Shown here one piece after another: positions 1 through 11,566 of a stretch of DNA of 64,000 bases. The stretch is from Arcuatula senhousia. Lineage: Eukaryota > Mollusca > Bivalvia > Mytilida > Mytilidae. The position numbers were made by a program, and so were the translations under genes. Every line of letters starts with the position of its first letter. Position 1 is the first letter of the stretch. The stretch lies in the NCBI GenBank assembly GCA_963971305.1, contig OZ020311.1:4588001-4652000 (forward strand), written 5' to 3'. The notes beneath the pieces are model-generated. The model was not told the origin of the DNA and did not search any database. It saw only the letters and a list, made by a program, of their open reading frames with translations.

Positions 1-139
1 GTATTTTGTTTAAATAGAAAAAAAGTTACGTTTTAAAAACCTTCGGTCCTGTTTCGGGTTTATGTTACACTAATTACCGACACCCGATCGTCACGCCCTC
101 TGTCAGGTCTGTTTTTTAAAAACGTCTGCTTGGCTTTTT

Positions 140-365
140 ACAACTGTCTGTTTGTAAACTTTCATGTCTGTTTTTGTATTTTTGTGTCTGTTTTACATAA
201 TCGTCTGTCTGTTTATAAAATTTATGTCTGTTTTTGTATTTTTTTGTCTGTTAATAAAATTTCATGTCTGTTTTTTGTATTTTTTTGTCTGTTTTAAAAT
301 TACATGTCTGTTTTTTGTGTTTTTGTGTCTGTTTCAAGTTTATTGTCTGTTTCTCATTTTTTTGT
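140..365. repeat. Irregular TGTCTGTTTTTGTATTTTT tandem repeat
   Basis: The short motif TGTCTGTTTTTGTATTTTT recurs about six times with variable T-tract length. Around it, 1-1020 is AT-rich with no gene visible. The open frame through this stretch is low-complexity Phe/Cys/Leu and only reflects the repeat. Confidence 0.7.
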
Positions 366-1028
366 TAATTTTTGCCCGAATGGCTGCCCATATCTAGGTG
401 TATCAAGTTTTTACTACATCTCTTAGATACGTTCATCACGTCTTCACTACGTTTTAACTACGTTCTTGCTACGATTATACTGCGACCATCCGTTTTGCAG
501 TATGTCTTTAATAAGTTTGCTTTTTAGCTCTCAAACCAAAGACAGTACGATGACCGGATTAATTCGTCTATACTAGCCGCCTTAAACCTCTCAAATGTGA
601 CTGACTGGATTGGGATTTACCAACTGCTAGCCGTTTATTTTTGTCATACTAACTTATACTAACTTGATGTACAGTAAAAATTGCATCAATTTATTTATGT
701 TTTTGTTGTTTTTTGTAACTCCTAATCCCTTGAACCGCAATGAAAAAAAAGGAAATTTAGTGTAACAAAACCTGGTTCAACTCAGGTTTAATACTTTTAG
801 CAACCAGTACCACGAGTCAGGACCATTTCGAGTGTCTTTGCATTGATTGCTCGTTTTTTCTTGGACGTTTAGTTTAAACTGGATTGGGAAACAAGCTTAA
901 TGCTCACGTGAATCGCTCTCCAGCTAGCAGTCTTTGTAGCAACCTTTTTTAATCCCTTCCGAAGGACTAGCATCGTTCTTTAAGACAATCCTCGCAAATG
1001 GTGTCAAGAGTCGAAAAATTGGTTCATG

Positions 1029-1817
1029 AAAGGATGGGTTGCGATAAGGCCCTATTTTGGCCCATCTAAAGGTGAAAAATAAAAAGTTTTTCATAGCATT
1101 TTACTTTATTTATAATTTTGTAGCAAAATGATTGTACTGTTGTAAATGACTTCTTTTAAAAACGTTTGCACGAACACAGCTTCGAAAATCGGGTTCAAAA
1201 TCAACCCATTTTGAATGAAAATTTCATCTGGATTTAAAGATGTTTTTATGGTAGGGCTTCAATAAATTGAAATTTTGTGCTTGAATACTCAAAGCGAGTG
1301 TTTAGAATCCTATAAAAGGTTCATTATATATCTACATCACTTTAAACAACAATTTTGAAATTGAAATGACCGCTAATCTCAAGAAAAACGAAGAAAACGG
1401 AGAGATTTCGCACATTTTTAACCACTGACAACAAGTTCAAAAATTATAGTCTTTTTAAGTGTTCAGTGTGTCTTGCACGCGGAACCAGCTTGAAACTTTC
1501 ATAAAAGATGTATTTTAGTAAAACAAATTTTTGAATAAAATATGGAGCTGGTTCCGGGTTCAAGGCTATACTTCCGGGAAAGATATGTATCACTCATTTG
1601 TGCAACTTCCCCATAAGCACAATGTTAAAATCATTTGCGGTGGTTCATTTCAAGCAACATTTACTAAAAAATAAAATAAGCTTTTCAAATTCTGACGTTT
1701 ATTTTCAAAAATAGAAATATAAACCTTTCGAACAAGACATTTTGTGATTGAGTTTACTTAATTCTATTTTGACTTTCCCGGTGGGCTGAAAAGGGGTCTT
1801 ATCGCAACCCATCCTTT
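1029..1817. mobile_element. Non-autonomous DNA transposon, copy 1 (AAAGGATG ends)
   Basis: The left end reads AAAGGATGGGTTGCGATAAG, followed by a TTTTGGCCCA block. The right end is its imperfect inverted copy (the 21 bases at 1794-1814 match 1032-1052 with one mismatch). The inverted similarity runs for about 37 bp. The 0.7-kb interior is AT-rich without coding potential, so mobilisation would need an enzyme from elsewhere. A second member with related ends lies at 54587-55169. The superfamily is not assigned because no clear target duplication is visible. Confidence 0.75.
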
Positions 1818-1821
1818 TTAC

Positions 1822-1896
1822 CCCAGACGAGGATCGAACCACGAATCTTGGTGTTAGTAGCCCGACGCGTTGACCAATACACCACCGACTCTCTTG
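1822..1896 (-). other. tRNA-like sequence (tRNA-derived SINE head or tRNA relic)
   Basis: On the minus strand there is an A-box-like TGGTGTATTGGTCAACG, then a B-box GGTTCGATCC at tRNA spacing. A putative anticodon loop CTACTAA keeps U33 and A37. The anticodon stem and T stem each carry mismatches, and no clean 7-bp acceptor stem is found, so this is not a working tRNA gene. It sits directly beside the DNA element ending at 1817. It may be the head of a tRNA-derived SINE; no second copy was seen in this window. Confidence 0.45.
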
Positions 1897-1954
1897 GACG
1901 TTTGAGATTGGTCATTCCTGTTTGGTCATAACCTTTATTTGTTGAATTCTTATA

Positions 1955-3150
1955 TTTGTCCCACGCCAAAAGGCGAAGTGGAGAAATAGAAATTTATGTC
2001 GGTCGTCCTTCCGTATGTGCTTGCGTGAGCGGGAACGTGTGTGTATATATGTGGGTACGTCACCCTTTGTTTCGTAAAATATTTCTCAGCTAAAATTATT
2101 CGTAGGCTTTCGATATTTGGTATGCAGCTTCAAGCAAGTCTCATAAGTCTCATATGCATAGTAGACTGCATTTTCAGGTCTGTTGCTGAAAGATTTTTTT
2201 CGAAATTTGAAAATGTTTCGTAACATATTTCTGTACGAAGGCTCTAGACATTTGGTATTCAACTTTTGGTAGGGGTCTCGTATGATAGGTTTCAGGTTTG
2301 TAGCTTATTTACTTCCTTTTTAACTAGCCGTCTTAGAATTTCTGTAGGGTCCAAATTGAAAACAATTGTTGATAGATTTCTCAGATACTATTTTACATTT
2401 TGCATGAAGTTTTAGTTAGGGGTCTTATCTAGTGGGATGCATGTTCAGGTCTGTCACTTATTTACTTCCTGTTGAACAAGCTGTTTTATATTTTTTTGCA
2501 TTTGGTGGAGACCCAGAAAATTTAGGGCGAAGAAAATGCAAGGTCTTTTTTGAAGTAAAGAAATATTTTTGCCTACTTGAACTTAGCACGATCCGGTACG
2601 TACTTTTTTGTTATTTCAACCAGAAAATTATTCTATTTCAAATAATTAGTTTTGAAATTAGAATCCTGCTAAAATATAAATGTGTTAGTACATGTATATA
2701 CATGTATATACATACAAACACTCTATGTTTTTTTGGATTAAAACGATTTTTATGGAGAGGGAGGATTGTTTTACAACTTGTGTCTTGTGTGTCTCTTATA
2801 GGTCTTATAAATAGACGAATCGCGCGTTCAATATAAGATTTTATGAAGCATCAGCATCCATAACACGAAATTTCATTTCAGATATGTTGCTTATCTATCT
2901 CTATGAGAAACTTGGTAGAATGGTTGAGAATGACAAACTTTACGCTCTAAGCTACTTTCAGACATATCGGACTTCTTCTTCCTGTTTGGGGTACGAACGA
3001 GCAGATATATGTCCGTGTGTCTACGAATTTCCGCCAAGATTTTCTCAGAAACGGTACATGAGAATGATTTGAAACTTAGAAGGATGGTTCATTTAACTTG
3101 AACTTCCTACTTTGGGCCAGCGGGGTTATCCGTGTTCTATGGACACATTT
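1955..3150 (+). repeat. Degenerate pearl-like core-repeat region
   Basis: This stretch opens with a short hairpin-like GC-rich segment (CACGCCAAAAGGCG) and a CGGTCGTCCTTCCGT segment. It then holds diverged cores carrying the recurring phrases 'acttcctgtt', 'tttctcagaaacggtacatg' and 'agaatgatttgaaa'. The same phrases recur near 26370-26430 (reversed) and twice at 56400-56610 inside a KYAT intron, showing one dispersed family. The open frames here are shadows of the repeat. Confidence 0.5.
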
Positions 3151-3182
3151 CTTCTTTATTTAAATGCTACTTTAAAAATATA

Positions 3183-3795
3183 TTAAAATTTACGTTTCCC
3201 GAAACGTGGGATGTCCCCTCCCGTTCTCATTAAATGTCTGTCCTCTTCAACAGAATTCTGACAATGCGCCGTGAGTCGCCATCACCCATATACCCTGTAT
3301 ACCTAGTTTCGTTGAAATCGGACAATGTTTACATTTTTTGACATTTTCGGCGGCCATTTTGAAAATGGCGGCCATTACAGAAATTCTGACAATGCACCGT
3401 GAGTCGCCATCACCCATATATCCTATATACCAAGTTTCGTTGAAATCGGACAATGTTAACATTTTTCGCTCTTTTTCGGCCATTTTTCAAAATGGCCGCC
3501 ACTCGCAAAATTTTGTTTTGCTCAAAAAGTTTTCAATCATGTTCCTGAACATGTATACCAAGTTTCGTTGAATTTCATCGAGTGGTTTCCGAGAAAAAAA
3601 AGGTAATAGTTTTTTGGTTTTTGGCGGCCATCTTGGAAATGGCGGCCATCTTGAAATTAAAAACCCCAAAAAACACCGTAGGACCTTGGGACCTATCATC
3701 CCTCCAAGTTTCAGATCGATCGGTCCACTAATTTCCGAGGAGTAGGCCGTACAAGTTCGTGCATCAGGTTGACGGAAGAAAAAGAAAAAATAAAG
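3183..3795 (+). repeat. Core-repeat element family A, copy 1
   Basis: It starts with the phrase TTTACGTTTCCCGAAACGTG and ends near the phrase GCATCAGGTTGACGGAAG. Between are about 120-bp cores containing palindromic GCGGCCATTTTGAAAATGGC and the phrase 'ccaagtttcgttgaaatcgg'. A longer copy with the same two ends is at 6011-7010. Frames on both strands are open only because the repeat is stop-poor. Confidence 0.7.
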
Positions 3796-3796
3796 A

Positions 3797-4966
3797 ATAA
3801 CTAGTTCTAATTGTGATCGCAAGCGAGTCACAAAAATGTCCCCTCACGTACCCCTCTTTGTCAATGTCTCTTGGCATTTGAGATAACTTAATTTATCCAA
3901 TTTTCATCAAAATAGGAGTAAGTTTAATTTTGGCGGGAAACGGCGGCCATTTTTAAAATGGCCGACAATAAAAATATTTCGATGTCAAAAATCAACTCAC
4001 CATACATATATTACCTTTTATACCAATTTTCGTTAAAATCTGAGTAAATTTAATTTTGGCGGGAAACGGCGGCCATTTTGAAAATGGCCGACGATAAAAA
4101 AATTTTGATGTCAAAAATCAACTTGCCATACCACTATTACCTCATATACCAATTTTCATTAAAATCGGAGTAATTTTAATTTTGGCGGGAAATTGGCGGC
4201 CATTTTGAAAATGGCGGCCCAAAAAAAATTTCGATTCCAAAATTGAACTCGGCATACCACTATTACCTTGTAAACCAATTTTCATCAAAATCAGAATAAC
4301 TTTAATTTTGGCGGGAAACGGCGGCCATTTTGAAAATGGCCGACGATAAAAAAAATTTTGATGTCAAAAATCAACTCGCCATACCACAATTACCTTATAT
4401 ACCAATTTTCACTAAAATCGGAGTAATTTTAATTTTGGCGGGAAATGGCGGCCATTTTCAAAATGGCCGCCCATAAAAAAATTTCGATTCCAAAATTGAA
4501 CTCGGCATACCACTATTACCTTGTAAACCAATTTTCATTAAGAAATAACAAAGTTGAGAATTTTTTTCATTAATATCACAAAATATATGGTACAAAGAAA
4601 GATAACTCAATCTTACAAAAAAAATAATTTTCGATTTTTTGCAAAATTTTGAAAACGGTAAGTCCGATTTTCAAATTTTTTTTTTTAAATGAAAGGTATT
4701 GTATATCCGCACTTAACCTATAAGGGAATTTTTCCTACCCCTGCCGGATCAGAAATGCCAGGAAAAATTCAACTTCGGTTTCGAGGAGCCATTTTGAGGC
4801 CCTTTTTTTACCTATATGGGGTCGTTCGATTTCGGCGAAAAATACAAAAAGCACAATCTCCCATTCCATACTCTTGATTTATGAATTTTCAGCTTCCTAC
4901 CTTAAAAGATGTCGAAAAAATGAGGTGGACAAGTTCACGATCCAGAATACCGAGAAAAATAATAAT
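3797..4966 (+). repeat. Core-repeat element family B, copy 1
   Basis: It opens with GTGATCGCAAGCGAGTCAC, a short hairpin. It continues with roughly 118-bp cores built on 'aattttggcgggaaacggcggccattttgaaaatgg' (written here only as a pattern) and ends with a 3' module at about 4530-4966. It is followed directly by a second, highly similar copy. Confidence 0.75.
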
Positions 4967-6009
4967 AACTAGTTCTAATTGTGATCGCAAGCGAGTCACA
5001 AAAATGTCCCCTCACGTACCCCTCTTTGTCAATGTCTCTTGGCATTTGAGATAACTTAATTTATCCAATTTTCATCAAAATATGAGTAAGTTTAATTTTG
5101 GCGGGAAACGGCGACCATTTTTAAAATGGCCGACAGTAAAAATATTTCGAGGTCAAAAATCAACTCGCCATACAACTATTACCTTATATACCAATTTTCG
5201 TCAAAATCTGAGTAAATTTAATTTTGGCGGGGAAACGGCGGCCATTTTGAAAATGGCCGACGATAAAAAAAAATTTGATGTCAAAAATCAACTTGCCATA
5301 CCACTATTACCTTATATACCAATTTTCATTAAAATCAGAGTAATTTTAATTTTGGCGGGAAATGGCGGCCATTTTGAAAATGGCGGCCCCAAAAAAAATT
5401 TCGATTCCAAAATTGAACTTGGCATACCAATATTACCTTGTAAACCAATTTTCATAAAAATCAGAGTAATTTTAATTTTGGCGGGAAATGGCGGCCATTT
5501 TTAAAATGGCCGCCCAAAAAAAAATTTCGATTCCAAAATTGAACTCGGCATACCACTAATACCTTGTAAACCAATTTTCATTAAGAAATAACAAAGTTGA
5601 GAATTTTTTTCATTAATATCACAAAATATATGGTACAAAGAAAGATAACTCAATCTTACAAAAAAATAATTTTCGATTTTTTGCAAAATTTTGAAAACGG
5701 TAAGTCCGATTTTCAAAATTTTTTTTTAAAATGAAAGGTATTGTATATCCGCACTTAACCTATAAGGGAATTTTTCCTACCCCTGCCGGATCAGAAATGC
5801 CAGGAAAAATTCAACTTCGGTTTCGAGGAGCCATTTTGAGGCCCTTTTTTTACCTATATGGGGTTGTTCGATTTCGGCGAAAAATACAAAAAGCACAATC
5901 TCCCATTCCATACTCTTGATTTATGAATTTTCAGCTTCCTACCATAAAAGATGTCGAAAAAATGAGGTGGACAAGTTCACGATCCAGAATACCGAGAAAA
6001 ATAATAATA
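4967..6009 (+). repeat. Core-repeat element family B, copy 2 (tandem)
   Basis: This is a near-identical tandem copy of 3797-4966, slightly shorter because it has about one core fewer. The 3' module is almost unchanged: the 62-codon open frames at 4689 and 5731 encode identical residues, offset 1042 bp. That points to recent duplication. The identical frames are not evidence of a gene. Confidence 0.75.
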
Positions 6010-6010
6010 A

Positions 6011-7010
6011 TTAAAATTTACGTTTCCCGAAACGTGGGATGTCCCCTCCCGTTCTCATTTAATGTCTGTTCTTTTCAACAGAATTCCGACATTTTGCCCT
6101 GAGTCGCCATAACCCATATACCCTGTATACCTGACCAAGTTTCGTTGAAATCAGACAATATCAACATTTTACGCCATTTTCCGCGGCCATTATGAAAATG
6201 GCGACCAAAACGGAAATTCCTACAATGCGCCGTGAGTCGCCATCATTCATATACCCTGTATACCAAGTTTCGTTGAAATCAGACAACGTTAACAGTTTTC
6301 GCCATTTACAGCGTCCATCTTGAAAATGACGGCCATAACAGAAATTCCGACAATGCGCTGTGAGTTGCCATAACCCATATACCCTGTATACCAAGTTTCG
6401 TTATAATCAGACAATGTTAACAGTTTTCGCCATTTTCAGCGTCCATCTTGAAAATGGCGACCAATACGGAAATTTATACAATGCGCCGTCAGTCGCCATA
6501 ACCCATATACCCTGTATACCAAATTTCGTTGAAATCGGACAATGTTAACATTTTTCGCCATTTCTGGCGGCCATCTTGAAAATGGCGACCAATACGGAAA
6601 TTCCAACAATGTGCCGTGAGTCGCCATCACCCATATACCCTGTATACCAAGTTTCGTTGAAATCGGACAATGTTTACACTTTTTGGTGTTTTTCTGCAAT
6701 TTTTCAAAATGGCCGCCACTCGCGATTTTTCTTTTTTTGGCCAAAAAGTTTCCAATTATGTTCCTGAACATGTATACCAAGTTTCGTTGAATTTCATCAA
6801 GTGGTTTCCGAGAAAATGAAGGTAATAGTTTTTCGGTTTTTGGCGGCCATCTTGGAAATGGCGGCCATTTTGAAATTATAAAACGCAAAAAACACTGTAG
6901 GACCTTGGGACCTATCACCCCTCAAAGTTTCATATCGATCGGTTAACCCATCTCCGAGGAGATAGTCGGACAAGTTCGTGCATCAGGTTGACGGAAGAAA
7001 AAGAAAAAAG
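6011..7010 (+). repeat. Core-repeat element family A, copy 2
   Basis: It shares both ends with 3183-3795 but carries more cores, each with a CGGCCAT...ATGGC palindrome and the phrase 'ccaagtttcgttgaaatc'. Together with the two B copies it gives the order A-B-B-A over 3.8 kb. This could arise by insertion of B into an A array or by local duplication. Confidence 0.7.
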
Positions 7011-7049
7011 TATAATAATAAGAAAAATAAGAAACGGAGTAAAAACAAT

Positions 7050-7080
7050 ATGTCCCCGACGACACTTCGTGGTCGGGGAC

Positions 7081-7111
<31 letters not shown>

Positions 7112-7296
7112 GAAACCGAGCAAAAACAATATGTCCCCGACACTTCGTGTTCGGGGACATAATAATAATAATAAGAAACCGAGCAAAAACAATATGTCCC
7201 CGACACTTCGTGTTCGGGGACATAATAATAATAAGAAAAATAAGAAACGGAGTAAAAACAATATGTCCCCGACGACACTTCGTGGTCGGGGACATA
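7050..7296. repeat. Four near-perfect stem-loops separated by (AAT)n
   Basis: Four hairpins occur at about 7050-7083, 7131-7161, 7195-7224 and 7263-7295. Each has arms TGTCCCCGAC / GTCGGGGACA (or close variants) around an ACTTCGTG-type tip. The outer two share a longer tip (CGACGACACTTCGTGGTCG), the inner two a shorter one (CGACACTTCGTGTTCG). The spacers also pair up, with 'aagaaacggagtaaaaac' on the outside and 'aagaaaccgagcaaaaac' inside. The array therefore looks mirrored in arrangement. The Ile- and Asn-rich frames here are translations of (AAT)n. Confidence 0.85.
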
Positions 7297-7344
7297 AATA
7301 TAGTGTCAAACACTGAATTTATCACAATTTGATACTTTAACGAT

Positions 7345-7630
7345 ATTAAAGAAATAAATGAGATGTGGAATAAGTGTACGCGACACAGCTCACATGACAA
7401 GCGGTAATTTAGAAAAACAACAATGAAAAACCGCTAGCAGCCTTTAAAGAGGCCAGAAAGCGCTGCTCGCCGTTCTGCATTTGGCCCAAGGTCTAAATAA
7501 AATGCACACAATTCAAATTCAGTCCTAAAATAGTCAAAGATAGATCCCCTTCCTACACAAGGAACACAAAACATCAAAAAGACAAGGACGAACAAAAGCT
7601 TTGTCAAGGAGTTGCTAAGCTTAAGATTTG
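7345..7630. repeat. Dispersed repeat, copy 1 (second copy in KYAT intron)
   Basis: Diverged but collinear with 43968-44245. Shared phrases in order are 'gagatgtggaata', 'acacagc', 'ttggcccaaggtc', 'attcaaattcag', 'atagtcaaaga' and 'aaagctttgtcaa'. Neither copy keeps a convincing open frame. 7630-8350 holds nothing I recognise. Confidence 0.65.
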
Positions 7631-8359
7631 ATTTGTTGCATGGTCAACGATCAGCCCAAATAAAAGAAACACTCATTTAATTTGTTGGTGTTTCATGTAG
7701 CTATGGGGTGGTAACTTAACATCAAAAGCCATGATTGTCTCATTCGTCAGGAAAATCGCAAAATTCAGCAGAACAGCATAAAAAATAAACAGTCGGAACA
7801 AAAATAGAAACAAAAACAAAGAAAAAGCGACACGGCAAATCAGTCCGGACAACCTGAGCAATCCGACTTAAAATTATTTTTATGGTTCCGTGCTTAACGA
7901 ATTTTAAATTATCAGTTTGCATGATATAACTTTCATCGATGTACAAATTTAGTTCTTAAATCATGAAGAAATGCAGAATCTACATACATGTAGCTTTATA
8001 TGGCACGAGTGGCGACATTTTGGCAATATTATTAACTAATTAATTATTATTGTAAAAGTCCAATATCAATTTCAAGATGTATCATGTCCTTAGAGAGTGC
8101 AGAAAATAAAGAATCGTGTTCCAGCGGATAAGACACAAAAGATTTCAGTCAGAAGCGGATCAAGAAATTCTGATAATTGGGAGCCCAACTGACTGGCCTA
8201 AGAGGGGGCCGCTGTGGCCACGTTTCAATGATTTCCTATATATCCAACCAAATTTTCCGCCAAAGTGGGGCCCCAGGCCCTCAGCCACACCCCTCTGGAT
8301 CCATCTATGGATTTATTTACATGCATGTCCAAATTTTATGAGCAAATGAATGTGAACTG

Positions 8360-8935
8360 TTAGAAAACCTAGTAAAAACGTACTACAAACGGCGTAAAAA
8401 CTGCTTGGACATGCAATCAACGTGGTAAAAACTGCACGGACGTGTTAAGGACGTAGTAAAAACTTCCTTATGGTCGTTCTACAATCGTGAAGGAAACATA
8501 CCGTAATATAAAATCGTAGTGAAAACGTACCACGAACGTAGTGCAAACTTTTAGGACGTAGTGAAAACGTAGCGCAAACGGCACAAAATATCCTACCGTC
8601 CGGGACACGTCCATTCAGTTTGTAACACGTTCCTTCTACGTTCATGGTACGATCATGAAGTTCTCAATACGTTCTTAGTAGGTCTTTACTACGTTTTGAC
8701 TTCGCCACGTCCTCATTACGTTTGTTTTGAACATGTTCAAAATTATTACACGTCCTTCACGTTCTTGAAGTTCGTATTACGTCCAATAAGGTTCGTAATA
8801 CGTCCATTCAAGTTGCACTACGACCATGCAAGTTTATAGCACGTCTTTACTACGTTCAACAAGTTCCTTCCGCGTTTTAAGACTTTTAAGGACTTAGCAA
8901 GAACGTACTCCGAACTTTATCCAGTGTGACAGGGG
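8360..8935. repeat. Inverted array of short ACGTA-G/T-rich motifs
   Basis: The left half is dense in 'acgtagtaaaaac' and 'aaaacgta' motifs. The right half holds the complementary forms 'tactacgttttgac' and 'cttcacgttc'. The whole behaves as a loose inverted repeat centred near 8650. A smaller patch of the same motif is at about 405-480. No coding sequence is apparent. Confidence 0.55.
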
Positions 8936-8942
8936 CATAAGA

Positions 8943-9982
8943 AAACACTAATGGCGCCTTCCATGTATGACCCCATGTATGCGGTCTGATGCCAGTGATG
9001 GTATTATATTGCCCCTAATAGTTGTGATTAGCGGTAAGAAATCACGGGTGTTCATTTATTACGTCTCCCTCTTAAATAAGGCGAAAGAGTACCTGTTTGT
9101 AAAATATGTCCTTTGATTCCCCTTTGTCGTAGTTCGAGGATCCGCAGAGAGACCCATGCGGCAATACTCCCTTTTCCCTTAAATAGTAAAGTCTATTGAA
9201 TATATTAAAGGCAGAAAAGTATTTTTTCTTGCATAAATAAATGACCGCGTAGGCCAAGCCCATGGATAATTTTAGTGTGTTAAGACTTGAGGGAGGGTAG
9301 AAAGGGGTATGATCCCGAATTTCCGTGAAAATAAATTTGTGATTCCCACATCCCGAATAATGAAAATGGCTTAATCCCGTTCCCGTTGAAAAGTTCCTAC
9401 CGACCCTCAGATTTCTACTAGATGCGAAACGTAGCTCTAACTACTCATGTATTTTTTTTTCTTAGATCGCAAAAATCAGAAAATATAAAAAGACCAACAG
9501 CTATGATTTCGCAGCTAGACTTTTACCAGTTAGGGAGGGGAGGACAGGGGGGTCTCTGACCCCGCTCTCCGCCCCCTTAACCCCGATCACCGTCCATTTT
9601 ACCACCCCCCCCCCGCCCCCGATATGATTTTTTCTTTACCATCGCTCCCCGTATTTCCTTCCATTTTTTCCCGCTCCCCGTCCCTTAACCCCCGTATTCC
9701 CCTACTTGAAACTCAATAGACTTTATTATTTAAGGGAAAGGGGAGTATTGCTGCATGGGTCTCTCTGCAGATCCTCGAACTGCGACAAAGGGGAATCAAA
9801 GGACCTATTGTACAAACGCTAAGATCCGCAGGTACCCATTCGCCTTATTAAAGAATTACTTATTCAAATGAACACCCGTGATTTCTTACCGCTAATCACA
9901 ACTATTAGGGGCAAAATGATACCATCACTGGCATCAGACCGCATACATGTGGTCATACATGGAAGGTGTCATTAGTGTTTTC
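8943..9982. mobile_element. Fold-back element with ~265-bp inverted arms
   Basis: The arm at about 8950-9206 is matched in reverse complement by about 9712-9980. Shared blocks include 'taagggaaaagggagtat', 'agagagacccatg', 'cgtgatttcttaccgctaat' and 'cattagtgttttc'. The roughly 500-bp loop contains phrases such as 'atcccgaattt' and GC-rich CCCCG runs that resemble 31590-31800. No transposase frame is present. The right arm abuts a second inverted-repeat element. Confidence 0.75.
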
Positions 9983-10017
9983 TATGGAACGCCATAGCTG
10001 CCTTATGATGATGAGTT

Positions 10018-10318
10018 TCATTATGTGATGATACTTTGTCATTATATGATGGTACTTTGTCATTATGTGATGGTACTTTGTCATTATGTGATGGTACTTT
10101 GTCATTATGTGATGGTACTTTGTCATTATGTGATGGTACTTCTTCATTATGTGATGGTACTTCTTCATTATGTGATGATACTTTGTCATTATGTGATGGT
10201 ACTTCTTCATTATGTGATGATACTTTGTCATTATGTGATGATACTTCTTCATTATGTGATGATACTTTGTCATTATGTGATGATACTTCTTCATTATGTG
10301 ATGATACTTTGTCTTTAT
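10018..10318. repeat. 21-bp tandem array, left arm (~14 copies)
   Basis: Units of CATTATGTGATGGTACTTTG plus one base alternate between GGTACTTTG, GATACTTTG and GGTACTTCT variants. Because 21 is a multiple of three, all frames stay open and give spurious repeat proteins on both strands. The array is one arm of the 9983-11592 inverted repeat. Confidence 0.9.
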
Positions 10319-11231
10319 GAGATCAAAGTTTATTATTATGAACAGCGCTGAAAAAAATAGTCATTTCTTATTTTGTTCAACAGGTCGTTTTTCTGTGTAT
10401 CCCCCCCCCCCCAAAAAAAAAATCGTTTCCAAAAGGTCGCTTTCTCGAATTTCAAATCAATAACCAATATATAATTTATTATATATTAATGTTGCAGGGG
10501 CTGTTTCTGGGGGTAAAGAAACTCTGCGTAGGGTTCAATCGTTTTATTACCAAATATTACATGGCTCTGAAATTTACAACAAATCAAGTATCAAATATAG
10601 AAGTAACAATCAATCAATATAGTATAACAATATCACAGAAAAAATATAGTAAAATTTTTATGTTTTAATAGCTCTTTCGTAACACAGAACAGGTGCGATC
10701 TGTTAAAGTACATTTAACCTTTTAGAAATATATATCGCATTCCTAAGTGATTAGATGTGTATTGCATTACAATAAAACGACATTGAGCCAACCTCAAAAC
10801 TTTATATGAAAATATGAAGGTATATTTGCCTGATTAAAATAGCAAAATAACTTTAAATGTGTAAATTGATAATCTATAACTCTAATAAGTCATTATCAAA
10901 ATATGTTTCTAAATAGTATATGTAAAGTTTCGTAAATCCGCTTGATACAATATCGGAATATTAAATAATCAAAAATATCAAGGGAGACAATAAAAATCTT
11001 ACCACACGCAAATATCCACTTGTGGAGCAAGCCGTTACAGAAGAAAAATGTTGTTTACAAAGTTTAAATATTTAATAAATTATGTATCGGTAATGGATTT
11101 GAAATTCGAGAATAAACCATCAGGAAACTATTTTTTTTGGGGGGGATACACAGAAAAACTACGCGTCGAACAAAATATTTGTCATAAGAAAAGAATATTT
11201 TTTTAGCGCTGTTCATAATAATAAACTTTGA

Positions 11232-11566
11232 TCTCATAAAGACAAAGTATCATCACATAATGACAAAGTATCACCACATAATGAAGAAGTATCATCACAT
11301 AATGACAAAGTACCATCACATAATGACAAAGTACCATCACATAATGACAAAGTACCATCACATAATGACAAAGTATCATCACATAATGAAGAAGTACCAT
11401 CACATAATGACAAAGTATCATCACATAATGACAAAGTATCACCACATAATGAAGAAGTATCATCACATAATGACAAAGTACCATCACATAATGACAAAGT
11501 ACCATCACATAATGACAAAGTATCATCACATAATGAAGAAGTATCATCACATAATGAAACACATCA
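11232..11566. repeat. 21-bp tandem array, right arm (~15-16 copies)
   Basis: This is the reverse-complement counterpart of the left array, with units such as CACATAATGACAAAGTACCA. The order and number of unit variants differ from the left arm, so the two arms have evolved copy number separately since the inverted repeat formed. Confidence 0.9.

Noticed and set aside
1822..1896. Functional tRNA gene
   Set aside because: Mismatches in the anticodon and T stems, and no acceptor stem; kept only as tRNA-like.
3247..3831. Overlapping frames with MAEKERK and MTRLRSQ starts
   Set aside because: They are read out of family A cores and recur in every core copy, in different frames.
4689..5919. Two identical 62-codon frames 1042 bp apart, possible conserved small gene
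   Set aside because: The identity covers all of the surrounding non-coding repeat, so it shows recent duplication, not coding constraint.
6930..7400. Several 108-156-codon overlapping frames
   Set aside because: They come from (AAT)n spacers and four hairpins; composition is Ile, Asn or Leu runs on both strands.
9953..10351. Long frames on both strands with MTKYHHI / HYVMVLC repeats
   Set aside because: These are translations of a 21-bp tandem array; the mirror frames at 11203-11601 are the other arm of the same inverted repeat.
10018..11566. CRISPR-like regular arrays
   Set aside because: Units are contiguous tandem repeats without unique spacers, and the genome is that of an animal.
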